DNA from: Asterias amurensis
Taxonomy: Eukaryota; Echinodermata; Asteroidea; Forcipulatida; Asteriidae
Assembly (NCBI RefSeq): GCF_032118995.1
Contig: NC_092663.1
Location: forward strand, 3,038,001 to 3,102,000
Reading direction: 5' to 3'
DNA length: 64,000 nucleotides
Shown here one piece after another: positions 46,661 to 56,935 of this stretch. Both the position numbers and the translations under genes were made by a program. Position 1 is the stretch's first letter, and each line of letters opens with the position of its first letter. The notes beneath the pieces were generated by a model. The model did not search any database, had not been told where the DNA came from, and saw nothing but the letters and a program-made list of their open reading frames with translations.

Positions 46661-46796
46661 GATCAAACAAAACATGACTATTTTGTCAGCTGTACCAATC
46701 TTGTATTATTTTCTTTAAGTAGATGAGGACATTATTTGTAAACATTGTAACAAGATTTTAAAAGGAGCACTTTGGAAATTTTGTTTGAGTTTTTTT

Positions 46797-47169
46797 TTAA
46801 AGCCATTGGACCCTTTCGGTACAGAAAAAAAAAAAAAGTTCTCAGATTTACAAATAATTTACAGGGTTTACAGAAGGTAATGGTGAAAGACTTCTCTTGA
46901 AATATTAGTCCATGAAATGCTTTACTTTTTGAGAAAACAGTAAAACAATATAAATTCTCATTAACGAGAATTATGGATTTATTTTAAACACATGTCATGA
47001 CACGGCGAAACGCGCGGATACAAGGGTGGGTTTTCTCGTTATTTTCTCCCGACTCCGTTGACCGATTAAGCCCAAATTTTCACAGGTTTGTTATTTGATA
47101 TAGAAGTTGTGATACACGAAGTGTGGGCCTTGGACAATACTGTTTACCGAATGGGTCCAATGGCTTTAA
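46797..47169 (+). mobile_element. family-3 TTAA element, copy 2
   Basis: TTAAAGCCATTGGACCCTTTC to GGGTCCAATGGCTTTAA. Very similar to 24309-24683 throughout, including GGCGAAACGCGCGGATAC. Confidence 0.85.
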
Positions 47170-47341
47170 ACTCAGCAGTGTATACTTTTGGAAATTCTCA
47201 AAGACCAGAATCCTTATCCTCACTAAGACACTAAGATTTGTTCAGCATACATTTTGTGAGGGGGTTTTGAGTGAAAATTTACCTCTTTCTTTAAAACAGC
47301 AATACTTCAAAGGGGTCTGTTGGGTTTTTAATTATCAAGTC

Positions 47342-47726
47342 TTAAAGGCAGTGATCACTATTGGTAATTACTCAAAATAATTATTGGCATGAAACCTTAC
47401 TTGGTAATGAGTAATGGGGAGAGGTTGGTAGTATAAAACATTGTGAGAAACGGCTCCCTCTGAAGTAACGTAGTTTTTGAGAAAGAAGTAATTTTTCACG
47501 AATTCGATTTTGAGACCTCAGATTTAGAATTTGAGGTCTTGAAATCAAGCATCTGAAAGCACAAAACTTTGTGTGACAAGGGTGTTTTTTATTTCATTCA
47601 TATCTGGCAACTTTGATGACCAATTGAGCTCAAATTTTCACAGGTTTGTTATTTTATGCATAGTTGAGATACACCAAGTGGGAAGACTGGTTTTCAACAA
47701 TTACCAATAGTGTCCAGTGTCTTTAA
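47342..47726 (+). mobile_element. family-1 TTAA element, complete
   Basis: TTAAAGGCAGTGATCACTA to GTGTCCAGTGTCTTTAA with the usual central palindrome. A short family-1 fragment lies just upstream at 47175-47340. Confidence 0.85.
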
Positions 47727-48733
47727 AACACAGCTTACTGTGGCTTAATATGCTTGTGTCTTGGAGGAAGAAAACAAATATTACTAATATTGCATTTGTG
47801 TATTAATAATTGGACAGAATTGTTTTTAGATGAAAAAATAGTTCAGCTCATCTGGTATATTTATTTTTAAACAGTACATTAATGAGCAGGAAATGTGTTT
47901 GTTGAAAGTATACCACCATTGTGCTCAAGAAGCGTTGGCTGATTTATTTGTCTTTTATTTGCCTTTCTTGACTAACAATAAAACGCACTGTGGTAACAAA
48001 TTATTCTGTCTGTGTTATTTTTGTAATAATAAATGTACAAGAGATAAAGAGAGTTGTGTTCAAAGATGACCTTTGGGGGAAAGAAGCAGCCCTTATTGGC
48101 AATGTTTAGTTTTGTTTACATAGTCAGCGATATCCCAGCATGAGTAGTTCCTCAAAGGTGCAAATAGTGCTCCGTTTTCCTTTCAAAAGAACAGTCTTTA
48201 TTGGTCTTGGAAGGGCCAAAGGGAGGAGGTGGGATGAGGAATGGAACAGCCTGTATAGTCTTGGGGAGGTCATTTGAGATTTGAGATGGATGAAGGATAG
48301 AACAGTAAGTTGAGAACAAATTATACAGTATAGAAAGTGGCCCACCATTTTCTCTCCCCCCACCCCCCCCCCCCCCTCGAACCCCAAAACAATAAGAATC
48401 GTCACAATTGAAACATTTACAGCAAAGGTTGTAATCGCAGAAATAGATAGACAACAAAACAATGTTTTTGACGAGGTAAGCTGGCGAGCTACAGGAGAGA
48501 ACGCCGTTTTATGATCGCACCCCCCCCCCACACCCGCCCCGCCCACATCTATAGCAGATGTTGAGGGCGCTATACATGGAGACCGTTAAATATTTTATAA
48601 CCGCTCTGCTACTGCTGGCAATAGAGGGGGTACTACCGACGACTGAAAAAAGAGAAACAAACATGTCAGCCTGCACAAAACAAGAAAACGAAAACATCTT
48701 TGTGTGCTGAATGAAACTTGAAAGCTATTCGTA
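47727..48733. other. intergenic sequence ahead of the THAP gene
   Basis: The segment holds C-runs near 48358-48376 and 48520-48530. Open frames across the C-runs are low complexity. From about 48590 the sequence is less repetitive and probably holds the THAP gene's promoter and leader, but I see no TATA box or clear initiator. Confidence 0.4.
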
Positions 48734-48879
48734 ATGCCGAAGAGTAATCGGAACTGTGCTGTAGGTGGATGTTCTCACACACAGAGAACCTGTCCTAAGG
48801 GAAGATTTGTTGGATTTCCAAATCAAGATAAGCAGCCAGAACGGAGACAAACATGGATCAATTTGGTGCAGAGGGGCGC
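48734..48879 (+). CDS. THAP gene exon 1: first half of THAP finger
   Basis: ATG at 48734 (G at -3) opens MPKSNRNCAVGGC, immediately giving the first two zinc-ligand cysteines. It ends in phase 2 at GTAAGT. The frame was too short to stand out alone and is identified by the THAP pattern and its in-phase partner. Confidence 0.9.
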
Positions 48880-51800
48880 GTAAGTAAACCTTTAATTTAA
48901 AATAGTAACACTAAAATATAAATTTTGTTGACTAAAATGTTGGCGTGTTTTGCAATGTTTGTTGACGAATCCAGCCCATCTAAGATGGCATCTTGCTTGG
49001 TTAATGTTATGTTAGGGCTGTGGTGTTTCTGTTTTTTATGGCTCTCCTTCATTCTCGTGTTTATTTTTAAACAAAAAAGAATGATACTGAGGCTTAGAGA
49101 GAGAGCCAAAGCAAATGGCAACTGGAAAATTATCATTCCACTAAACTAAAGAAACTTTTCCATATCCAACTGACTTTTTCTACAGCATATCATGGTTTAG
49201 CAAACTAGCATTTTTGCCAGCAAGTTTTCTTTTCATTCACTATTTAGCATTACTTACTTTGATTGTTTATTTCCTTGTTTCCTTGCTTGGTTTCACTTCA
49301 ATTCTAACTTATCTCCTCCAGTCCATGTTTTTTTTTATAAGTATTCTCATTTTATGTCATTGTTTCAATTGTTTAGTTATGTAGGACTAACTGTTGTCTT
49401 TCTGGTTTCAGGCTAGTTGCGATAATGTAACCCTGCTGCCGACGGCGTCCGGCTCCGCCGCCGGCAGGAGGGTTACGTTATCGCAACTAGTTTCAGGCCT
49501 ATGTACGCAAAGTCTGCTGCATGAATTTATCTTACCTTTACTTGGTAGGCCTGAAACTAAGTATAGGCCTATATTAATGCTGTGGAGGCAATTCCACGGG
49601 CTTCAGTTGCCTTTTTTGTTGAATATTGAATAACAATTACGTAGGGCATAACATGCATTTCAATGATCGTAATATTTTAATGTGTCATTATTCTTGCCCA
49701 TCAGCAATTGGATACCAACCAAAAACAGCCGAGTCTGCGCATGTCACTTCATGGGAGGCTACAAGGTGGATGACCCCAGCGACCCAGCTTATAACCCAAG
49801 CATCTTCCCTCTGGCCCCTGAGCTTGACCGCCGTGTCAAGAAGACACTCAGCCAGGAGTACCTCCGCAGGAGACAGGTCAATATAATAACACATGGCATT
49901 TTTATAGCACTCTACAAAGAACACCACCCTCACAATCCTCACAATCAATAAAATTAAATACAAAGAAATATAGAAAATGCATTAAAACAAACAAATCTTA
50001 AAGGCAGTGGACACTATTGGTAATTGTCAAAGACTAGCCTTCACAGTTGGTGTATCTCAACATAAGCATAAAATAACAAACCTGTGAAAATTTGAGGTCA
50101 ATCGGTCATCGAACTTGCGAGATAATAATGAAAGAAAAAAACACCCTTGCCACACGAAGTTCTGTGCATTAAGATGGTTGAATTCGTGACCTCAAGTTCT
50201 AAACTTGAGGTCTCGAAATCAAAATCGTGGAAAAATACTTCTTTCTCGAAAACTATGGCCCTTCAGAGGGAGCCGTTTCTCACAATGTTTTTTACCATCA
50301 ACCTCTCCCTATTACTTGTCACCAAGAAAGGTTTTATGCCAATAATTATTTTGAGTAATTACCAATAGTGTCCACTGCCTTTAATCTTGTAATAGGTGAG
50401 CTTTGAGTTGGCCCTTGAAGGTCACATACAGCTTCCCTGATAGCACATGTCCGCTTGTTCAACAATTTAGGGGCAACAACAAATAAAGAACTGTACCGAT
50501 TGTTCCCTTTGGAGCATGGACTAAACGGTCGAGTGACACCAGATGAGGAGCGAAGCCCTCTGCGACCTCCAGGCCCTTCTGTATAATATAAATTGAGCTT
50601 GTCAGAAACATAAGTTGTACCCCCTGTTATGTTCTTGGTTCTTGGTTGTTTTTCCTCCACAAACCTCCATGAAAGAGTTTTTGAATAGAGGTGGTGGAGG
50701 GTGGGATCAGAAAGATTAGACTTTTCATTGAGAGCAGTATCTTTAAAATGTGTGTTGTTAAATACAGAGTTCCTAGGCTCAAATCCCACTCTAGTAACCT
50801 TTTCTTTGTTCAACTTAAGTTATTTTAAAATTTACCCAGCCAGTTTCCTGTTTTTGTTTTATATTCTTTTTTCTTGTGATCATTTCTACAGGCAGGTGTA
50901 CAAGAGGGGCTTTATAACGAAAGTGCAGTGACCCTAGGTCTGGCATTACAACCGTCAAGTGATCCAGCCAACGACAACGACGACATCATGAAGTTTGTTT
51001 CGGCAGCTTTGGATTTATCCAAAGAGGCCGGAGAGGCGTACGCCTTAGCAACAAGTAACACTGGCCCTGAGGGTACTGTAAGCGTTGAAGCAGCTCCTCG
51101 TGAAGCTGCACCCCCAGTTCCTAAATCCTCTTGTCAACAGCCTGCCAGACAGCATCTGAACAATTCAGTTGCTGGAAAACGACCACATCCAGGCAATTTT
51201 CACCATACTATGAGGTCATCGGCTTCAATGACCGCTGGACGAGCCAGAGTGCAGAGTAGTTCTTCAACTTCTGCTACGAGAGCATCAACTCCACGACATC
51301 AAGTGACTGCGGGAAGTGAAGTATCTGTGGACAGGCAAGGACCTAGAACTAACTCTCAGGATCACAAATGGGTCTACTATAACCATGATAGAAACGAAGA
51401 AAGTGCAATTAATTTACCATCAGGTAGTAATGAATATACAACAAAAAGACGAAGAACACTTTATTCAAGTAAGCAGCAGTATGGTTCCCCCAGGTTCCAG
51501 AGATTTGCTCCATCGAACCGTAGGATGTTGGGAACTAGCTCTTCAAGAATACAAAGAGGAATGCAGTCGAGGTATATTGTTAAAACAACCACCAGTGGAG
51601 GGACTGAGAAGCTTCAAGCTATGGATGTATCAACATCTCAGAGAAGCTTAACTTCTGCAAACCTACCTGAAAATCTATCAACAGACCTTCCAGAAATACC
51701 TCATGAAAACTTACCTGTAAACCCTCATGTAAACCTTCATAAAAACTTTCAAGGAAACCTTTGTGAAAACCTTCCTGAAAACCTCCATGGAAAGCTTCAT

Positions 51801-53210
51801 GTAAACCTTTCTGAAAACCTTCCTGAAAAGTTACCTGAAAACCAACCTGAAAACCTACCTGTAATAAACCTTCACGTAAACCACCATGAAAACCTCCAAG
51901 AAAATCATCCTGAACCCCATAACATAAACTGTATAAATCCTCAAGAATTCGTGACGCCTTCTCTCGTCACAGAAAAGCCTTCTTGTGATGCATGTATTCA
52001 GACGATCTTGAGCATGGGGCCTCAAGATGACTCCTTGTTTGGGTTGAGTAACTTGTCACCTCAAGCCCGTGGGAAATGCTATGGCTTCCATGGTTGGAGT
52101 GATATTTGTTTCTCCAACAGCACTGTTGAGAGAGTCGCTGGGGTGACGCCGGAGGTCTTCGATATGTTGTTGGGCTACCTTCCTGGAGACTCACCAGGAT
52201 TACCTCCCCACAACTCCTTGTTGCTGGTTTTGATGAAACTCAAAATGGCCGTGCCATTTGAGTTTCTTGCCACCATTTTCGGAATCACATCTCTCACTGC
52301 TTGCAATATTTTTACTCATCTATCGAGTCATCTGGTCAGCATAGCCTCAGATTTGATACAGGTTCCGCGCAATACCGACACGTCATCAGAACAGACTGGA
52401 GCAGATGGTGTTAAAGTCAATGTTATAATCGACTTCATGGAAATCAGAGTAGACCACCTAACTGTCACGGAACACCACAACCATTTTTTCTGTAGTGTAT
52501 CTGGTGCTCATTGTGTCAAAATCATTGTAGGACTTCTTCCAAGTGGTTATGTCAGTTACATCTCTCAGGCATATGTAGGAAGTGCTAATGCTATTGATAT
52601 TTTTGGCAACTCGGATTTCATGCACTTTCTTGATCACAGTAGTACAGTGCTGCTCCTCCAGAGTAACCCTTATCGACAAAAGTGGCTCAGGAAAAGAGGC
52701 TTCAAGGTTGTTACTCCATCCTGTTCATCCATCCAGGTTGTGAATAAACTTGTAACAAACTCCTTTGAGAATTGTCTAGAGACAGACAACGGATTCAAAT
52801 CACCTACAGGATCATTTACGGATGTAGAACCAAAAGTGTTCCTGCCTTCTGCTGATGTTCCTGAGGTCGGGTCACTCTTACCTTTTGTTCCTATTTCAGA
52901 GGTTGATTCTAGTGCACCTGCTGCAACCGTTTCTGATTGTACATCAATCCCGCCTCCTGCCACCGTTTCTGAATTTGCATCAATCCCACCTCCTGCCACC
53001 ATTTCATCACTTGAGTTGACGGACCAGAACCAACCAGACCATTCTATCTCAGGCTCATACGGTAACGGTAATGACATCTGTGCTGGAAAAAGAGCCCAGA
53101 GATTACGCTCTTTTAGTATTTTGACATCCACCATTGAAGGTTCTCTGCTACCATATATTGACGATGTAGTGAGGTTGTGTGCTGCATTAAGTAATCTTCA
53201 AGACCCTTAA
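48734..53210 (+). CDS. THAP domain-DDE_Tnp_4 fusion, probable domesticated transposase (gene span)
   Basis: Exons 48734-48879, 49705-49876 and 50892-53210 join in phase into 878 aa. THAP is a C2CH zinc-finger DNA-binding domain. Here C-x4-C is in CAVGGC, followed by FP, W42 and the C-x2-H of VCACH, ending in the conserved SIFP. A serine-rich region and a tetrapeptide NLxE array follow. Next come a helix-turn-helix like those preceding DDE_Tnp_4 (about 540-590) and a DDE_Tnp_4-type core. The first Asp is kept (IIDFMEI, D620). The second is Gln in LLLQSN (Q696) where active enzymes have ADRGF. The final Glu block is replaced, and a 115-residue proline-rich insert precedes the conserved tail FSILTSTIEGSLL..ALSNLQDP. 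The fusion resembles transposases of ISL2EU-like elements. I infer a nuclear DNA-binding protein with no transposition activity; its target is unknown. Confidence 0.9.
49413..49490. repeat. GC-cored hairpin in THAP intron 1
   Basis: Arms of 29 nt starting CTAGTTGCGATAATGTAA pair at 27 of 29 positions around a GACGGCGTCCGGCTCCGCC core. It looks like the inner cruciform at 7441-7509 in design but not in sequence. Confidence 0.75.
49705..49876 (+). CDS. THAP gene exon 2: second half of THAP finger
   Basis: Acceptor TTGCCCATCAG, then NWIPTKNSRVCACHF, which supplies the final Cys and His ligands, and YNPSIFP, the diagnostic end of the THAP domain. Donor CAG|GTCAAT, phase 0. Confidence 0.92.
49998..50384 (-). 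mobile_element. family-1 TTAA element in THAP intron 2
   Basis: TTAAAGGCAGTGGACACTA to GTGTCCACTGCCTTTAA, 387 bp with intact central palindrome. Confidence 0.88.
50395..50640 (-). mobile_element. CR1/L2-like LINE fragment, RT carboxyl end
   Basis: The minus-strand translation contains GRRGLRSSSGVTR, then FVVAPKLLNK, resembling the family end block (RRGLRSSS..., FSVAAPKLWN). It is 5'-truncated and broken, and lies in THAP intron 2. Confidence 0.6.
50892..53210 (+). CDS. THAP gene exon 3: HTH and DDE_Tnp_4-like region
   Basis: Acceptor TTTCTACAG, phase 0, 772 codons and TAA. A continuous frame with no internal lesion over 2.3 kb. It holds the Ser-rich linker, the NLxE array (51660-51920), the helix-turn-helix, the altered DDE core and a duplicated SIPPPATVSEF/SIPPPATIS decapeptide. 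Confidence 0.92.
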   Translation, partial: AGVQEGLYNESAVTLGLALQPSSDPANDNDDIMKFVSAALDLSKEAGEAYALATSNTGPEGTVSVEAAPREAAPPVPKSSCQQPARQHLNNSVAGKRPHPGNFHHTMRSSASMTAGRARVQSSSSTSATRASTPRHQVTAGSEVSVDRQGPRTNSQDHKWVYYNHDRNEESAINLPSGSNEYTTKRRRTLYSSKQQYGSPRFQRFAPSNRRMLGTSSSRIQRGMQSRYIVKTTTSGGTEKLQAMDVSTSQRSLTSANLPENLSTDLPEIPHENLPVNPHVNLHKNFQGNLCENLPENLHGKLHVNLSENLPEKLPENQPENLPVINLHVNHHENLQENHPEPHNINCINPQEFVTPSLVTEKPSCDACIQTILSMGPQDDSLFGLSNLSPQARGKCYGFHGWSDICFSNSTVERVAGVTPEVFDMLLGYLPGDSPGLPPHNSLLLVLMKLKMAVPFEFLATIFGITSLTACNIFTHLSSHLVSIASDLIQVPRNTDTSSEQTGADGVKVNVIIDFMEIRVDHLTVTEHHNHFFCSVSGAHCVKIIVGLLPSGYVSYISQAYVGSANAIDIFGNSDFMHFLDHSSTVLLLQSNPYRQKWLRKRGFKVVTPSCSSIQVVNKLVTNSFENCLETDNGFKSPTGSFTDVEPKVFLPSADVPEVGSLLPFVPISEVDSSAPAATVSDCTSIPPPATVSEFASIPPPATISSLELTDQNQPDHSISGSYGNGNDICAGKRAQRLRSFSILTSTIEGSLLPYIDDVVRLCAALSNLQDP
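51660..51925 (+). repeat. 12-bp coding minisatellite (tetrapeptide NLxE)
   Basis: About 20 imperfect copies of a 12-bp unit such as AACCTTCCTGAA encode NLPE, NLHV, NLSE, KLPE and similar within the THAP-DDE protein (residues about 363-450). Length is likely to vary between alleles. Confidence 0.85.
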
Positions 53211-53229
53211 TGACTAATGCTCCAATGAG

Positions 53230-53398
53230 CAAACTTCCTGTGACAAGGGTGTTTTTTTATTATTATATTATTATCTCACAACTTCGACGACCGATTGAGC
53301 TCAAATTTTCACAGGTTTGTTATTTTATGCATATGTTGAGATACACCAACTGTGAAGGCTAGTCTTTGACAATTACCAATAGTGTCCAGTGTCTTTAA
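53230..53398 (+). mobile_element. family-1 TTAA element, right half
   Basis: Starts CTTCCTGTGACAAGGGTG, lacks the left half, and ends GTGTCCAGTGTCTTTAA. It begins 20 bp after the THAP-DDE stop codon, so it is probably in its 3' UTR. Confidence 0.75.
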
Positions 53399-53476
53399 TG
53401 AATAATATAATAATAATAAACTACAGCATTTATAAGGCGCACTTTACTGAAAAAGATAAACATTCAAAGGCGCTGG

Positions 53477-53590
53477 TCAAGTTTTGTCAAGATGTTGGAA
53501 AGCAAGCAAGAGCAAGTGTGTTTTGAGTTTCTGCTGGAAGAGAGTGGTGTTGTGTGTTTGTCTGAATAAGCAGTAACTATAAGTAGTAAA
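53477..53590 (-). mobile_element. LINE RT carboxyl-end fragment
   Basis: The minus-strand peptide TTLFQQKLKTHLLLLAF matches the usual last block of CR1/L2-like reverse transcriptases (..FKxxLKTxLFxxAF). Only this short end remains. Confidence 0.5.
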
Positions 53591-54917
53591 CAAGCTGGTG
53601 CTAGAGGGATTGATGGGGTAAAACCACGCGCTGAAATATGTCTCTTTAATGTTGATACATATTTTCAATATTTCAGTTACAAATTATATACATGTATGTG
53701 CTATATTTAAACTGTGTTTGCAATATAAAGATACACATTTTACGAAATAAAAAAGCATAAGGACTTAGGAAAACTATAAGGGTATATTATAACAAGTGTT
53801 GATAAAAACTATAGATTTTCTCTCTCTGGTATAAAAAGGGCAATGTGCCCCTTTGATGTGAGACAAAAGTGCTATTCACACGACAGCAATTTAACTGGGG
53901 TCCCTTGCTTAATTTTAGCATGGTTGTAAAATGTAGCTAGTGTTTGACACAACTTTACTGGAGACCAATTGGACAGTACACAAAATGTCCTTTCACACGA
54001 TGAACTATTTGTAAAACTGTATAACCATGCTAAAACTTAGCAAAGGACCCTTGCTAAAATGGCTCTCGTGTGAAAGGGACTCAAGATGTGAATACACTAC
54101 ATCACCATGAAAGATAAAAACTATGTTCCATTTTGTGTTATTACAGTAGGCTTACATGTTGCACGTAAATGTTATGTACAAGGATTTGACTGCGAATCGG
54201 AATCCCCGTGTGAAATTAATGTAGGTGAAAGGTGATTATGAACGGCTGGAATTAGCCGTAATTCACGAACCTCGAAGTGTTGTTCACGCTATATCATTGG
54301 CTGAAAGTTGTGGCAGTTCCATATAGCTCTATGGGCGGTACATGACCATGGTACCGACTGCACTAACACAGCAGTCTTTCTTGAAGGCTTATGACAACAA
54401 ACCACACATGAACAGACAGGGCCCAGCCAATCTAGTAGAGCTGCACTAAAATCAGTCTAGAAAATGTCAGTTTTCCCTACCAACTATAGCTTGTGCATTG
54501 CACGGATGTCCTACATCCAAGACCTCAATGGCTGGTCTTTTAAAAGACGAGCGTGTGCCCGTGAATTAAATGTTTGTGAACAAAGGGGAAAACAGTGCAA
54601 GTACTAAAATTGAGAAAGCAGAAGTTTATTTAAACAAAGTCCTAAATCCATGTGATATCGGACCCTCATTAAAAGCATTAAGCAAAATGAACTTCCTTCA
54701 CAAAAAATTAAAACACACTGAAAACAGGTTAATTTAATAAACTTTTTATTTATTAAGAATAAGATTGACAAATCTTTCTGGCATTGACCTTTTAAACTAG
54801 ATTTGTGAAACATTCCTTTAGAGGTTATAAAAACATTTACACGACATTTTTTCAAGGTATGAACTAATTATTGCAGGTAAAAGAAATAACAAGTAATAAA
54901 TTACTGATGTCATTTGA
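53591..54917. other. no gene seen; polyadenylation signal
   Basis: AATAAA at 53746-53751 could serve the THAP-DDE transcript. Two stretches at 53870-53900 and 54050-54085 repeat AGCAA..GACCCTTGCTAAAAT-like and GTGTGAAAG words in inverted order. No exon is supported. Confidence 0.4.
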
Positions 54918-55070
54918 GACAACTGCTGCTTTATGGTTGGTCTGTTGTGCGTAACTTACGCGCAACAGACCAATCATAAAGCTTGGTTATTAACTTACGC
55001 CCAACAGACCAATCATAAAGCTTGGTCATTAACTTACGCGCAACAGACCAATCATAAAGCAGCAGTTGTC
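54918..55070. mobile_element. inverted-repeat element with internal 49 bp direct repeats
   Basis: Outer arms GACAACTGCTGCTTTATGG and CCATAAAGCAGCAGTTGTC (one mismatch). Inside, TTACGCGCAACAGACCAATC recurs three times at about 49 bp spacing. Confidence 0.75.
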
Positions 55071-55993
55071 CACACGTAAGAGGGCGGTATTTAACACCAC
55101 CGTTAATTTTTCACCTGCAAACAAAATACCACCGTTAAACCAGCATAGCGCCCTCATTTTTGTGTTGGTACAATAATTAAAAACACAGTCCACATGTGGG
55201 GGATGTCAAATAGACCACTCAGCTCAACTTCAGTTCTGGAACTTTGAATTCGTTCATATTTTCTTCACTGTTTGGCAGAACTTTTGCCATTTCTGTGGGT
55301 ACAAACTACCAACTCTACACGAGGGAATCCCAAACTAGAATTAATCGCAAGGAAGGTAAGCAAACACTGTCACTGCGCTCACTCAGTGGCAGAGTCAGTC
55401 AGAAAGATCCATTTTACAAGGTTTAAAATTAATATCGCGATTCAGAACTGCCTGCATGGTGGGTAGGGGTAAAAAAAATAGAGTTATACATAAGAACCCT
55501 TCTTCTCAGGTATGGAAAAATTCATTGTTTTTGAGTTAATTTAATTAAGGGCGGATAAATTGGTGGCGACGTGTGGCAAATTATCCGATTCATTATCCGA
55601 TTCAGATCAGATTTAAGTTTTGTTAAATAATATATTATAAATTAACAAGTTCTATGCATGAATTATGATGATGCTTGTGGATAGTAGACCACTCATCTTG
55701 TATACCGCGCCCCTATTGACAAGTTACAATGTATAAATGCAACTCATAATAAAGCATTAGGCCTACTTGGACTGAACAAGACCCCAAGAGTTCTTAAACA
55801 ATTGTAAAGTAGTCATTGCCTCTTTCCTTTGAGTCTCAATCTACTGTCTGTTATTTGTTTTAATGAACCCATCATAACAATGCTTTTACATTTATTTTTT
55901 TAGTCGTAAAAATGTTATGATTTAAAATGTGTGTTTTCGTGTTCTCTTAATCTTACACTTATCTTAATAAGTAATAGACGGATAGTTAATTTT
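55071..55993. other. no supported gene
   Basis: A splice-bounded 77-nt block at 55279-55355 (TTTGGCAG acceptor, GTAAGC donor) is open in two frames. It could be a lost upstream exon of the adjacent reductase pseudogene, but the match is too weak to call. Confidence 0.35.
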
Positions 55994-56058
55994 TTGATTT
56001 TTGTTTTTCATTCACTGTGTCACACAGTGAATCACAGTGAATGAAAAACAAAAATCAA
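55994..56058. repeat. perfect short hairpin
   Basis: Arms TTGATTTTTGTTTTTCATTC and its exact complement flank a CACTGTG-rich centre. It lies 168 bp before the first pseudogene exon. Confidence 0.8.
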
Positions 56059-56225
56059 CAATTTGAAACTGATTCACACACGGTGTGTCACGCCCATGAA
56101 TTAACACTTTTTACCGGTCATAAACAAAGGTTTATACACACCCACGTGACGCGCTCTCCACCAATAGGAATAGTGAAACTGTCTGAGGTATTCATGAATA
56201 TTTTTTTTATTTTGTTCTTGTTCAG

Positions 56226-56375
56226 ATTGGCTCATCAGGGTACTCATGAGGAAAAAGGCCGGCCTATAACTGGGCGTATGGGATTTCAAAACTGGGATTA
56301 GTTTGTGCCACCAAAATGTTTGCCGAAAAGTTTCAAAGTGGAACACCTGACCAATAAGACAATCTCATCATGGCG
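56226..56375 (+). pseudogene. reductase pseudogene exon with YxxxK, frameshift and stop
   Basis: TTCTTGTTCAG acceptor. LAHQGTHEEKGRP reads in one frame and NWAYGISKLGL in another. TAA at 56355 interrupts the second frame before DNLIMA and the GTAAGT donor. Confidence 0.8.
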
Positions 56376-56935
56376 GTAAGTTCATTGACCTTTTGACTTT
56401 TTGACCCATGAACTGAAGAGGTTTACAGGTAGTGACATGTGACATTGAAAGGGATGTATACTTTTCTCGCAAAACTCTGATATTCTTTTATTCTTTAATG
56501 GAGACTTTCCCTTAATGAAAAATCTGACAAAATTACTGTGTGAGTCGGCAGAAAGGAGTTTTAAAAAACCTTGCACAGTTTTCAGCATGTGAACAAATTA
56601 TCCTTAATTTTGGTTCAAAATCAGCTGTTGTGTCTGTTCTGGTTTTCAGATACAAGTTTTTTAAATTTATGTCTTTTTTCCTGGTGGAAATATATCACAG
56701 CAAATAATAGCTATAGTATGAAATTCATAACTTTCATACCAAAATCAAACAACTCAATTCAAATTCACATTATTTCCACACTTCAAAAATCACACAGGCA
56801 AAACAATGATAGTTTTATCTTTACCAATCCTGTAGTTCAAGTCTATAGTGATTTGAGCAAAGTCTACCAAATGTACCTTTATAAATTCTACTCATTCAAT
56901 TCATATCATTTCAAATAAAACAATGGTATTAATTT

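Noticed and set aside
48124..48546. 140-codon minus-strand open frame with glycine runs
   Set aside because: The glycine runs come from C-rich simple sequence; no splice partner or domain.
50346..50813. 155-codon minus-strand open frame
   Set aside because: It starts in intron sequence, crosses the LINE fragment and ends in a family-1 TTAA element, so it is not one gene. Only the LINE part is meaningful.
52670..53134. 154-codon minus-strand open frame
   Set aside because: Shadow of the THAP-DDE coding exon; its Gly/Ala-rich repeats mirror the plus-strand SIPPPAT repeat.
55279..55355. Splice-bounded block considered as an earlier exon of the carbonyl-reductase pseudogene
   Set aside because: The best frame (TFAISVGTNYQLYTRES) only vaguely recalls the SDR TNYxGT region and lacks the expected flanking residues.
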